The notes beneath the pieces were generated by a model, which worked only from the letters and a program-made list of their open reading frames with translations, was not told where the DNA came from and did not search any database. This document shows positions 9,185-17,295 of a stretch of DNA of 64,000 nucleotides, one piece after another. Source of the DNA: a bacterium (GTDB taxonomy: Bacteria > Actinomycetota > Acidimicrobiia > Acidimicrobiales > Bin134). Location: positions 54,080 to 118,079 of the forward strand of contig JAPPMA010000077.1 in NCBI GenBank assembly GCA_028819295.1, read 5' to 3'. The position numbers and the translations under genes were made by a program. Position 1 is the stretch's first letter, and every line of letters begins with the position of its first letter.

Positions 9185-10189
9185 TCAGGGAAGGTTTGCT
9201 CGGAAGAAGTCCAACATGTTACCGCTGGCGATCCGCGTTGCCTGTTCAAGCCCCAAACGCATTACAAGCCTCTTGGACAGATTGGCGTAGTGGGCGGGTG
9301 CCTTGAAGTCGCGGATGGCCGACAAGTCTTGTGGTGACACGAGAAGCTGGCGACCCAGGACAGGGTCGACCATGCGGAAGAGGTCCTCGACAAAATCGGC
9401 TCCGATGGCTACTCGGCTCTCACCTGCTTGGGATGCGGCGTGTTCGATGTGGTCTATGAAGTCCTCAAGAGTTGGGTCGGCCGTGGAAACGAAAGCGCCA
9501 AAGGCGTTCATGGCCACAAAACCGCCCGATGCAGCCACCGCTCTCATCTGCTCATCGGTGAGATTGCGAGGATGGTCGCATAGCGCCCGACACGAGGAGT
9601 GGGTGGCAACGAAAGGCCGATTCGCGATCTGGGAGACGTGTTCTACTCCTGGAGCCGATAGATGGCTGATGTCGAGCACCATGCCCAGCCGGTTCATCTC
9701 TTTGACTGCTTCAACCCCCAGGGACGTGAGGCGACCGCCGGTATCCGTCTCCCCGATTCCATCGGCCATCATTGTGCGACGATTCCAGGTCAGCGATGCC
9801 ATGCGCACTCCAAGACGCCACGCGGTGTCCAACAGTGACAGCGACGAGCCAATGGGCTCTGCGCCTTCCAGGGCGATCAGCAGCGCAATCCGACCGCTTT
9901 GGATAATGCGGTCGATGTCGTCCCCGCATTCCACGATGGCAACATCATCGGAGTGGCGGGCCGCAATCTCGCGGGCGAGGCCGATGATCTCCAGGGTGCG
10001 GCGCAGCGCGGCTTCTCCGACAAACTGCTCTTCAGTGAAAATCGGCAGTACTTGGAACACCACACCGCCTGCTTGCAGGCCGGTTAGCCAATCGTCGCCG
10101 AAGGGGTCGGGTGTTCCTCGCTCCTTGCGGTGCATGCACCCGAGCAGCAGGTCATTGTGGGAGTCGGCTATGGGAAGTGGTGGGGTCAC
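9185..10189 (-). CDS. Membrane-dipeptidase-like metallohydrolase (peptidase M19)
   Basis: 334 aa. The N-terminal IADSHNDLL holds the first metal-binding His-x-Asp, LIALEGAEPIG the bridging glutamate, and DISHL plus ATHSSCRAL later metal ligands; IGADFVED closes the barrel. Family members are zinc enzymes hydrolysing dipeptides, including D-amino-acid or N-substituted ones. The start is GTG 10189, 27 bp after the hydantoinase stop, so it is probably co-transcribed and may cleave an amide product of the pathway. Confidence 0.9.
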   Translation of the reverse strand: MTPPLPIADSHNDLLLGCMHRKERGTPDPFGDDWLTGLQAGGVVFQVLPIFTEEQFVGEAALRRTLEIIGLAREIAARHSDDVAIVECGDDIDRIIQSGRIALLIALEGAEPIGSSLSLLDTAWRLGVRMASLTWNRRTMMADGIGETDTGGRLTSLGVEAVKEMNRLGMVLDISHLSAPGVEHVSQIANRPFVATHSSCRALCDHPRNLTDEQMRAVAASGGFVAMNAFGAFVSTADPTLEDFIDHIEHAASQAGESRVAIGADFVEDLFRMVDPVLGRQLLVSPQDLSAIRDFKAPAHYANLSKRLVMRLGLEQATRIASGNMLDFFRANLP

Positions 10190-10216
10190 GCTGGATCTGG
10201 TCGGGTTGGCATTCGC

Positions 10217-11791
10217 TCAAGCCAACGGTCCGACAGCCTTCACCATGACCCGGCACCCGCCTCCGGGCACATAAGTCATGGGAACCTCAGTGATCGTGGT
10301 AATGCGTATCTGGTCGGGATCGGCACCAGCCCGCACTGCCGCATTCCTGGCCAGGTCACGGGCATCGTCAAGGCACTCGGTGCGGCTAGAGACATCGTAG
10401 CTGTACACGCGGTCGACGGTTCCCGACGCCTCAGCAATTCCCGCGCCGTAGGCGTTGGCCACTGAGTATCCCTCAGGGCGGAGCACCTCTGACACCCCGG
10501 GCACGCGTTCAGCGATCAGATGAGCCCCCCCGCCAACGGCGAGCAACGGGAGTTCGGCTCTGGTGGATTTCATTCGATCGCTCATGACCGACACCTGATC
10601 GTCCACCCAGAGCAGGGCATCGCTCACCAGCGTGAGGTCGAGGTCGGCCACCAGGCCGGGATCGCCAAAGCCGTCAAGGCGGCCGGCGGCCAGCGAGACG
10701 TCAGACAGCGTAAGCGTGGTGCCCCCCACGCAGATCGCTTCGGTGGCGACGGCGTAGCCCACCGAATCGGGCCCTACTGCAAGCGAAGCTCCATTTCCGG
10801 CCCGAGAGTCCCGGACGATCGTGCCGCCCCCCAATCCGATGGAGACCAGATCGGGCATACGGAAGTTGGTGCGCACACCCCCTACCTCCACGGCGGCAGT
10901 GGACTCACGGGGGAACCCGTCCACCAGAATCCCCGCATCGGCCGACGTGCCGCCGACATCGATGACGATGGCGTCGTTCACCCCGGCCAGAGCGCACGCT
11001 CCCCGCATGGAGTTGGTTGGACCCGATCCGAGAGTGAGCACCGGGAAGCGGCCCGCTTCCATCGCTGTCAGCAGAGTGCCGTCGTTTTGGGTGAGGTAGG
11101 CGTCGATTGCGAGATCGTGCGAGGCAAGAGCATCCTCAAATCCGTTCACCACGCTGGCGGCCACACTCAACAAGGCGGCGTTGAGAATCGTTGCATTCTC
11201 CCGATCCAGCAGGCCCAACGAGCCCACCTGGTGACTCAATGACACCGGGAACCCATCGCCCAGTTCTTGATGAAGGATATCGAGAGTCCGCAGTTCGTGC
11301 TCGCTGGAGGCAGGACTGAAAGCGGCCGAAACAGCAATAGCGTGGCAGCCCTTGGCGGTGGCCGTGGCTGCAAACCGTCGAACCGCTTCTTCGTCAAGGG
11401 GGGCGATCTCTTCGCCGGAGTACTCGTTTCCGCCCTCGATGATTTCGGAAGCGCCTATCACCATGTTGCGAATGTCCTCGGGCCACGCCGCACCGGAGCG
11501 CACGCCAAGCGATGAGGGGGCTGCCAGCCGCAGCACACCAACTGTGTCGAGGTCTTTGCGCTGGATGATGGCATTGGTCGGATGGGTGGTTCCGAGCATC
11601 GCCTTCGCCACGAGCTGCTTGTCGATGCCTTCCAACACCTTGTTCAAGGATTCTCGGATGCCGTCGATGGGCTCGACAGTGGTGGCAACCTTGACAGAGC
11701 TGACCACTGCCCCTTCCGTGTCGATTACGACGGCATCGGTGTTTGTTCCCCCAACGTCGATGCCAATGCGGAATTCTCCGGCGTTGCTCAT
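10217..11791 (-). CDS. Hydantoinase/oxoprolinase family protein (HyuA-like)
   Basis: 524 aa. The N-terminus FRIGIDVGGTNTDAVVID is the phosphate-binding loop of the ASKHA fold used by ATP-dependent hydantoinases and 5-oxoprolinases, and GTTHPTNAIIQ and VIDVGGTSADAG are further family signatures. The length fits the short single-domain type that pairs with a DUF917 protein. ATG 11791 overlaps the DUF917 stop as ATGA, showing translational coupling. Probable role: ATP-driven opening of a cyclic amide ring. Confidence 0.92.
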   Translation of the reverse strand: MSNAGEFRIGIDVGGTNTDAVVIDTEGAVVSSVKVATTVEPIDGIRESLNKVLEGIDKQLVAKAMLGTTHPTNAIIQRKDLDTVGVLRLAAPSSLGVRSGAAWPEDIRNMVIGASEIIEGGNEYSGEEIAPLDEEAVRRFAATATAKGCHAIAVSAAFSPASSEHELRTLDILHQELGDGFPVSLSHQVGSLGLLDRENATILNAALLSVAASVVNGFEDALASHDLAIDAYLTQNDGTLLTAMEAGRFPVLTLGSGPTNSMRGACALAGVNDAIVIDVGGTSADAGILVDGFPRESTAAVEVGGVRTNFRMPDLVSIGLGGGTIVRDSRAGNGASLAVGPDSVGYAVATEAICVGGTTLTLSDVSLAAGRLDGFGDPGLVADLDLTLVSDALLWVDDQVSVMSDRMKSTRAELPLLAVGGGAHLIAERVPGVSEVLRPEGYSVANAYGAGIAEASGTVDRVYSYDVSSRTECLDDARDLARNAAVRAGADPDQIRITTITEVPMTYVPGGGCRVMVKAVGPLA

Positions 11792-12855
11792 GGCTTCAGC
11801 TCCACGAAGTCGATGTCGTAACCGAATGCCCGAGGGCCGACGAGGTCCAGCATCCCCTCCCGATGCCATTCAGGAGCGCACGGCATGCCGATCATCACAA
11901 CTCGATTGCCGTAGGCGAGAGCCTCGGTGGTGATTGGATCGAAAGTTTCGCAGTCCAGCAGGCAGATGAGGTTGGGAGTGGTGATTACCGGCTTGCCGTC
12001 GTGAAAGGCGATGAGGTTTTCATTCTGCACTTCGACCCGCACTGTGCTGTCACTTCCGTCAAGGTCTTCGAGGATCACCGTCGACCGGGCGAAACCGTCG
12101 GTTGTGCGACGGTCCAAGTCCACCACTTTTCCGGTAAAGAACTCCTTGGACCCGGACTCGGACAAGAAGCGCTCCCATGCGCCCTCCTCCCCGTCTTTGA
12201 CTGCCTGAAGAAGGCGCCCAACCTCAGTGCAATAGGTTAGGGAGTCCTGTATGGCGTGCTCGGCAACTTGGCCTGCGGTCAGGGGATAGCAGCTGATGGA
12301 GTTGGCCAGTCCGAGCTGAATGGCCGCGGTCCGAGCCAGGGTTTCCGCCACCTGGTTGGTTGTGGTCTCAAAAACACACTGGTTGCCCTTCTCGTCAGCC
12401 ACCGAGAGCGGACCGGCAGGCAAGCCGGCAAGGGTGAACACCGTCATTTCGATCTGCGGGAACGCCCGGCGCATCGAGTCGGCATTGACGATGGGCAGGC
12501 CCATTTCGGCTGCGGTGGCAATCGGAAGCAGGGTGTTGCATCCCCCCACCTCAATCGGCATGATCGCCGCGGGAGCCTTGCCCAGATAGGAGGCCAGGGC
12601 CTTCACGCTGGCGACGAACTCAGTGCCAGCGGGGATCTTCTCGAGAATGACAGTTGGAGCGCCGATTACGGCTGTGGTGAGCACCAAAGCATCGAGGGGA
12701 AGATCCTTGGCGCTCACCACGTCAACCGGGCCGTAAGTCTCGAGCGCTTGGTGGGCGACAAGCTTTGCTATGTAGGGATCACCGCCGCCCCCGGTGCCCA
12801 AGAGCGTGGCACCCAGACAGAGCGCCTCGATGTCGTCAACGGTCAGTGTGTCCAT
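11788..12855 (-). CDS. DUF917 family protein (S-methyl-thiohydantoin desulfurase-like domains)
   Basis: 355 aa covering both halves of the DUF917 fold. Recognisable segments are LGTGGGGDPYIAK near the N-terminus, GGCNTLLPIATAAEMGLPIV (residues ~105-125) and DLICLLD-like text (PNLICLLDCETFDPITTEAL) near the end. A DUF917 enzyme has been described as a thiohydantoin desulfurase; most members are uncharacterised and sit beside hydantoinase/oxoprolinase genes, as here. No signal peptide. The reaction in this organism is inferred only from context. Confidence 0.88.
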   Translation of the reverse strand: MDTLTVDDIEALCLGATLLGTGGGGDPYIAKLVAHQALETYGPVDVVSAKDLPLDALVLTTAVIGAPTVILEKIPAGTEFVASVKALASYLGKAPAAIMPIEVGGCNTLLPIATAAEMGLPIVNADSMRRAFPQIEMTVFTLAGLPAGPLSVADEKGNQCVFETTTNQVAETLARTAAIQLGLANSISCYPLTAGQVAEHAIQDSLTYCTEVGRLLQAVKDGEEGAWERFLSESGSKEFFTGKVVDLDRRTTDGFARSTVILEDLDGSDSTVRVEVQNENLIAFHDGKPVITTPNLICLLDCETFDPITTEALAYGNRVVMIGMPCAPEWHREGMLDLVGPRAFGYDIDFVELKP

Positions 12856-12874
12856 CGCAACTCCATCAGCAGAA

Positions 12875-13036
12875 TCAGTGGTTGCCCTCGATCACGGGCG
12901 AGGGTCGGTATCGAGCACTGGAACGACCGCGGGAATCCACGCGAGTACCCGGTGAAGCCTCCCTCCGCAGCTCTTCCCCGATGGGTGCGTCGTAGGCGTT
13001 CGTACCGACGGGATTGATCCACAGTATCCGGGTCAT
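12875..13036 (-). pseudogene. Asp/Glu/hydantoin racemase, N-terminal stub
   Basis: 53 codons from ATG 13036. The first ~33 residues (TRILWINPVGTNAYDAPIGE, then ELRREASPGTRVD) match the start of Asp/Glu/hydantoin racemases, normally about 230-250 aa. The homology stops after the Pro-Gly-Thr motif and the frame closes soon after, just before the DUF917 start. A shifted frame reads IPAVVPVLDTDPRP, possibly the other end of a deletion. A hydantoin racemase fits a hydantoinase/DUF917 cluster, so this is probably a decayed pathway member. Confidence 0.6.
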
Positions 13037-13126
13037 GAGCTGCCTCGTGGAGTTGCCATTTTGGTCCGGGGCTGAATCTAGAGGGAAACGCTCTTGTGGC
13101 TCATAGGCAGTCAGCACAACAATCGA

Positions 13127-13158
13127 CCAGCAATTGTGCGTTTGGCGGCTATTGCTGG
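13127..13158 (-). terminator. Inverted repeat at the 3' end of the ornithine cyclodeaminase gene
   Basis: CCAGCAAT and ATTGCTGG pair over 8 bp with a 16-nt loop, spanning the stop codon of the gene ending at 13149. There is no strong T-tract, so termination is only a suggestion. Confidence 0.25.
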
Positions 13159-14096
13159 TGGTGGTGTGTCGCTAGGCGAGCAGTGGCGAGGTCGGCGGCT
13201 GCGAACCCAGCCGATTTGAAGATGGTGAGCTCTTCTGGGCTCTGGCGGCCGGGGTGGACGCCGGTCACGAGAGAGCGAAGATCGGCCTTGATTGCTGTTT
13301 CGGCGATGGTGCCGTTGGCCAGCGGCTGGGCGAGGTCGCCGGATTTGACCGCGCCCGGGATGGTGTCTGCGAATAATGCAGCGCGGGCGATAGCGGAGTC
13401 GTCGGCTTCTCGCATGTCGGGTCGAAAGCTGCCCACTAGGTCGAGGTGGGTGCCAGGCGCCATCAGCTCCCCGCGCACGATGGGCCTTGTTGCTCCCGTG
13501 GCACAGGAGATGATGTCGGCTTGGCGGATGGCCTTGTCGAGAGCGGTCGCCGCGGTTGTGGGCAGTCCCTCGGCGGCGAGTTGTTGGGCGACTGCCGCCG
13601 CAGCATTGGGGTCGCGTCCCCAGATTTCGATTTCTTGAAGGGGGAGAACGGTGGCGTGGGCGTGAGCCATGTTGGGTGCCAGCCGGCCAGTTCCGATTAC
13701 CAGAAGGCGGGATGAGTCGCCTCGGGCCAAAGTCTTGGCCGCCAATGCTGAGACCGCTGCGGTGCGGCGGGCGGTCAGCTCGTCGCCGTCGAGCACTGCC
13801 GAGAGCTCCCCGGTTTTGCCGTCGAACAGGAGATAGGCGGCGTGGACGGTGGGCAATGCGACCGCAGCGTTGGTCGGAAAGTAGGTAACCGCCTTGATTC
13901 CGATGGCTTCGCGGGTGGCCCATGCCGGCATCAACAAGAGCGAAGCAGGCTCTCTGTCTGGTTGTTCGATTGAGAGGACTTGACGTTCGGGGGACTTCAC
14001 CGCATCGCTGGCAAGGACGTCGGCGATGGCATCGATCAGTTCGTCCCAGGGAGTGGCAGACCGAATCTGATCGGCGTCAAGGAATCTCATCGCCAT
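13149..14096 (-). CDS. Ornithine cyclodeaminase/mu-crystallin family protein
   Basis: 315 aa, the normal family length. Conserved elements include GIKAVTYFP near residue 65, DGDELTARRTAAVSALAAK (the substrate-binding Thr-Ala-Arg-Arg), the NAD-binding loop LLVIGTGRLAPNMAHAH and HLDLVGSFRPDMRE. Members convert ornithine to proline or reduce cyclic imines. The start (ATG-GCG-ATG at 14096/14090) overlaps the end of a PutA-like remnant, so the genes were once an operon linking imino-acid formation to proline oxidation. The C-terminus ends in a His/Gln-rich tail. Confidence 0.88.
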   Translation of the reverse strand: MAMRFLDADQIRSATPWDELIDAIADVLASDAVKSPERQVLSIEQPDREPASLLLMPAWATREAIGIKAVTYFPTNAAVALPTVHAAYLLFDGKTGELSAVLDGDELTARRTAAVSALAAKTLARGDSSRLLVIGTGRLAPNMAHAHATVLPLQEIEIWGRDPNAAAAVAQQLAAEGLPTTAATALDKAIRQADIISCATGATRPIVRGELMAPGTHLDLVGSFRPDMREADDSAIARAALFADTIPGAVKSGDLAQPLANGTIAETAIKADLRSLVTGVHPGRQSPEELTIFKSAGFAAADLATARLATHHHQQ

Positions 14097-14560
14097 ATAT
14101 TTCCGCAGCGGTGGGTGGTCTCGCTGATCGGCTGCTCGCGGAGATAGTGCAGCAATTCAATTCGCCCTGGCCGGGTGATCGGGCTGTCGACGAGGTGGAT
14201 TCCGGCCCTTTGAGCAGCGATCTGTAAGCCCTCATCCGGAAAGCCGACCGACCGGATTCGCTGAACTCCCAGCATGTTGAGTCGAGCTGCAAATGCCGAG
14301 CCTGTCTCTTCCTCGGCCAAAGAGTCAACCAGTTCTACTCCACATGTTTTGGCTGCGGCCCGAACTCGTGTGATGTTGCGCCGGGCAGCATCGGCTTCGA
14401 TTCTCAGCCCCACCCCGCAATTCCGCGAAGGTCGGGGTCTAGCCGCACATCGGGCGGCGGCCAGAGCTTCGATTCTCACCCCACCCCGCATTTCCGCGAA
14501 GGCTCCAATTGTCCTGGCGCGCCATAGGTCGGCCTTGGGAGGTAGCGCAGGCCGCTGTTG
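14087..14560 (-). pseudogene. C-terminal remnant of a PutA-like proline/P5C dehydrogenase
   Basis: The last ~60 codons read GIHLVDSPITRPGRIELLHY then LREQPISETTHRCGNIWR, the characteristic end of bifunctional proline utilisation proteins (usual ending close to EQAVSxTTHRYGN). Upstream, GLRYLPRPT in a different frame resembles the preceding PutA segment. A near-perfect 72-bp tandem duplication inside the remnant (copies starting 14394 and 14466) differs by one base and accompanies a frameshift. The ~1,000 upstream residues of a normal PutA are absent. Its stop overlaps the start of the ornithine cyclodeaminase gene. Confidence 0.6.
14394..14507. repeat. 72-bp tandem duplication inside the PutA remnant
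   Basis: GCTTCGATTCTCA followed by a C-rich stretch and CCGCGAAGG occurs at 14394 and again at 14466, with one indel and a few substitutions. The frame is preserved by the 72-bp spacing but broken by the 1-bp indel. Confidence 0.7.
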
Positions 14561-14681
14561 CTATCGACGCAGTCGCGTGGTGGCTCTGTGCGCACTGTAC
14601 TGCGAACTCCAGGCCCCTTCGGCGGTGCTGTTCTGTCAATATGGCGGCTACCGCCTTGATGACGATTGAGAGGAGAGACCA

Positions 14682-15170
14682 GTGGGAAAGGCAACGGAGA
14701 CCGATTTGCCCGGTGTGGGGGTTCGCTTCGACCTGGAGACGAGCGCCGGCCGTTGCGTCGGCGTGGTGGTCCACCAGACCGGTCGGCGCGATCTGGTGGT
14801 CTACGACGAACGGGACGTTGACCGGGCCTGTGAGAGCGTGGTGTTGACCGAGGACGAGGGCCACACCCTCGGCGAGCTGCTGGGCGGCAACCCGGTTTTG
14901 GAGCATCTCGACGACGTCGTACACCGGCTTGAAGATCTTGAGATCTCGTGGGTCACGATCGACTCCAAATCGTCTCTCGCCGGGCTGACCCTGGCCGAAG
15001 CCGAGCTTAGGGCGCGAACTGGGGCGAGCGTCATGGCGCTCGTTACCGACTCGGGCTCCATTCCCATCCCAGGAGGAGCTGATCGCCTCGAAGCCGGCTG
15101 CACCGCAGTGGTAGTCGGCGTTCCGGCCGCGGTGGAGGCGGCCACCAAGATGCTCACCCAATCGGGCTAG
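14682..15170 (+). CDS. Cation:proton antiporter regulatory subunit (TrkA-C domain, KhtT-like)
   Basis: 162 aa, soluble. The N-terminal half (VGVRFDLETSAGRCVGVVVH) and the C-terminal TrkA-C domain (GLTLAEAELRARTGASVMAL then GADRLEAGCTAVVVG) match the cytosolic partner of CPA2 antiporters such as Bacillus KhtT. The TrkA-C domain senses a nucleotide or ion and gates transport. The GTG at 14682 has GAGAGGAGAG ahead. The antiporter gene begins 3 bp after the stop, so the two are an operon. Confidence 0.88.
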   Translation: MGKATETDLPGVGVRFDLETSAGRCVGVVVHQTGRRDLVVYDERDVDRACESVVLTEDEGHTLGELLGGNPVLEHLDDVVHRLEDLEISWVTIDSKSSLAGLTLAEAELRARTGASVMALVTDSGSIPIPGGADRLEAGCTAVVVGVPAAVEAATKMLTQSG

Positions 15171-15173
15171 CCC

Positions 15174-16403
15174 ATGCACACGGCCAGCGATCTGTTTGCG
15201 ATCGAGCTCGGGGCGGTGGTGCTGGTTTTGGCCATCGTCGCCCGCCTGGCCCGAAGAATCGGCCTGCCTGCGCTTCCCCTGTACCTGCTAGTGGGACTGG
15301 CTCTGGGCGATGGCGGTCTCGTCGAGTTGTCGGCGTCGGAGGAGTTCATCGAGGTTGGCGCCGAGATCGGCGTCATCTTGATGCTGCTCATGCTGGGACT
15401 CGAGTTCTCAGCCCACGAGCTGATCGACAACGTTCGGCGGTCCACCCTGGCCGGGATCGTCGACATTGCCCTCAACTTCCCGCCCGGCTTCATAGCCGGA
15501 CTGCTGCTCGGGTTCGACCCCATCGTTGCCGTGCTGCTCGGCGGCGTGACCTACATCTCCTCGTCTGGAATTGTGGCGAAGCTCGTCGCCGACCTCGACC
15601 GCATCGGCAACCACGAGACATCGGTGATCCTGAGTGTGCTCGTCATCGAAGACCTGGCCATGGTGCTGTATCTGCCCATCGTGTCTGGCGTGCTGTTCGG
15701 CGGCTCGCTGTTGAGCACCACCATCACCGTCTGCGTCTCATTGCTGGTGGTTGTTGGCGTGCTCGGCGCTGCCTACTTTTTCGGCGACCGGCTGAGCGCC
15801 ATCGCTTTGAGCCAATCCAGCGAAGCGCTGTTGCTGACCCTGCTCGGCGGCACGCTGCTCTTCGCTGGGATTGCCGGGCGACTCAACCTGTCAACGGCGG
15901 TGGGCGCCTTTGTCGTCGGTGTCGCACTGTCGGGCGACATCGTCTCCCATGCCCGCGGCCTGCTGCTGCCGCTGCGCAACCTCTTCGCCGCCGTGTTCTT
16001 CGTGTTCTTCGGCCTGCAAGTCGACCTTGGCCTTGTCCCTGATGTCGCCGTGGCCGCTGTCGTCATTGCCGCTGTCACCGTCGCCACCAAGTTCGCCACC
16101 GGCTGGATTGCCGCGGGAAGAGTCGCCATCGGCAAACCCGGTCGGGCCCGGGCCGGCGCCGCCCTCATCGCCCACGGAGAGTTCTCGATCGTCATCGCCG
16201 GGCTCGGCATCTCCCGCGAGAGCGACCTCGGGGCGCTCGCCGCCACCTATGTCATCATCCTCACCCTCGTAGGCGCGGTGCTCTACCAGTACTCCGACTC
16301 CATAACCCTCCACACTCCGAGCGAGTCGTACCGAGCCCGCTGGCAGCGGAAATCCCGCCTCGCAGAACGGCTCCGCCAGCGCCGCTGGTCGCCAATACGC
16401 TGA
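15174..16403 (+). CDS. Cation:proton antiporter, CPA2/Kef family (KhtU-like)
   Basis: 409 aa with 11-13 membrane helices. The family core is visible in LPLYLLVGLALGDGGL, GLEFSAHEL, VTYISSSGIVAKLV (the conserved Ser-Ser before helix 5) and SVLVIEDLAMVLYLPI, which holds the ion-binding Asp. There is no C-terminal TrkA-N domain; the separate upstream subunit supplies regulation, as in KhtTU. It probably exports K+ or Na+ in exchange for protons. The tail is basic and cytosolic. Confidence 0.92.
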   Translation: MHTASDLFAIELGAVVLVLAIVARLARRIGLPALPLYLLVGLALGDGGLVELSASEEFIEVGAEIGVILMLLMLGLEFSAHELIDNVRRSTLAGIVDIALNFPPGFIAGLLLGFDPIVAVLLGGVTYISSSGIVAKLVADLDRIGNHETSVILSVLVIEDLAMVLYLPIVSGVLFGGSLLSTTITVCVSLLVVVGVLGAAYFFGDRLSAIALSQSSEALLLTLLGGTLLFAGIAGRLNLSTAVGAFVVGVALSGDIVSHARGLLLPLRNLFAAVFFVFFGLQVDLGLVPDVAVAAVVIAAVTVATKFATGWIAAGRVAIGKPGRARAGAALIAHGEFSIVIAGLGISRESDLGALAATYVIILTLVGAVLYQYSDSITLHTPSESYRARWQRKSRLAERLRQRRWSPIR

Positions 16404-16472
16404 TAGTGACGTCAAAGCTGCCTCAAAGTCGTTAACTGCCGTATCGCCAGTCCTGCTAGCCTGACTCATTCC

Positions 16473-16549
16473 GGGCCGTTAGCTCAGTTGGCTAGAGCAC
16501 CTGCATGACGCGCAGGGGGTCAGGGGTTCGAGTCCCTTACGGCCCACCA
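16473..16549 (+). tRNA. tRNA-Val (anticodon GAC)
   Basis: Acceptor GGGCCGT pairs with ACGGCCC, the discriminator is A, and CCA is encoded (16547-16549). The anticodon stem is CCTGC/GCAGG with loop ATGACGC, giving GAC. The D arm (TAGCTCAGTTGG) and the T arm (GGGGTTCGAGTCCC) are canonical. Confidence 0.96.
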
Positions 16550-16582
16550 TCCCGGTCGCCCTGCGAAGTGCTGGCAGGGTAG

Positions 16583-16990
16583 TCATGCCGCGTCGAGGCG
16601 CTCGGTCGGTTGGCCGGTGACTTGTGCTATGAGCTCGAAGTCCTTGTCGGAGTGGAGCACGGTGAGTCCGGCGAGTTCGGCTGTCGCGGCAATAAGCAAG
16701 TCGGGGATGGATGGCGCTCGATGCTGGCCGGTCTCCGCGAGCACCGACTGGAGTTCGATGGCACGGTCTTCGATCTTGGGGGTTAGGTACTCCACTGGCA
16801 TCAACACCATCGGTGGTTCCGAAACCAGCGAGCGATGATCCCCAGCCGAGCGGGCTGAGTATCCAACTTCGAGTCGGGTAACGGTGCTGATGCGGACGAG
16901 GCCACGCTCGATTCGTTTTGCCCACTCGGTTGCGTCTTCGGCGAGGTGCAGCCTCTCGATCGCCGACTTGTCGATCAGCCAGTTCCTCAC
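16583..16990 (-). CDS. PIN-domain toxin (VapC family)
   Basis: 135 aa starting at GTG 16990. The PIN fold is seen in [13 protein letters not shown] (first acidic residue), RLEVGYSAR (Glu), [15 protein letters not shown] (Asp) and [12 protein letters not shown] (final Asp pair). VapC toxins are Mg2+-dependent RNases. The start overlaps the antitoxin stop by 4 bp (GTGA), the standard toxin-antitoxin arrangement. All expected acidic residues are present, so it should be active. Confidence 0.9.
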   Translation of the reverse strand: MRNWLIDKSAIERLHLAEDATEWAKRIERGLVRISTVTRLEVGYSARSAGDHRSLVSEPPMVLMPVEYLTPKIEDRAIELQSVLAETGQHRAPSIPDLLIAATAELAGLTVLHSDKDFELIAQVTGQPTERLDAA

Positions 16991-17208
16991 GACCAGGCGC
17001 CCGACATCACGTCAGGATCTCTGAGGTCTTGGGCGAGGACGGCGAACCGCTCGAAATCATCGACGCTTACCGGGCCAGTGGCAGCCACGCGTTCGCCCTC
17101 CAGTGTTCGACATAAGTATTCGTTGCGTGAGAGCCCGACTCGCTTCGCTTTGGCGTCTATTGCGGCGAGCACCTCAACGGGGACGCCTCGGATCAAGATG
17201 TCAGTCAC
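16987..17208 (-). CDS. Antitoxin of the VapBC/FitAB type (ribbon-helix-helix)
   Basis: About 73 aa. [20 protein letters not shown] followed by [16 protein letters not shown] is a ribbon-helix-helix DNA-binding domain like FitA; the tail binds the toxin. The start is taken as GTG 17208 because GGAGG lies five bases ahead; GTG 17214 lacks room for a ribosome site. It neutralises the downstream PIN toxin and should repress the pair through the palindrome at 17221-17238. Confidence 0.87.
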   Translation of the reverse strand: MTDILIRGVPVEVLAAIDAKAKRVGLSRNEYLCRTLEGERVAATGPVSVDDFERFAVLAQDLRDPDVMSGAWS

Positions 17209-17220
17209 GACCACCTCCGG

Positions 17221-17238
17221 TGATATCTAATGATATCA
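17221..17238. promoter_or_regulatory. Palindromic operator candidate of the first toxin-antitoxin locus
   Basis: TGATATC-TAAT-GATATCA is a perfect 7-4-7 inverted repeat ending 12 bp upstream of the antitoxin start. It is AT-rich against a GC-rich background. Ribbon-helix-helix antitoxins autoregulate by binding such sites. The same site lies between this locus and the divergent EamA gene. Confidence 0.6.
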
Positions 17239-17295
17239 GATCGCTTGCGGCCAGCAGCATGGCGGCAAGGGTGCGGTTCGGTACGCTCCCACCGA

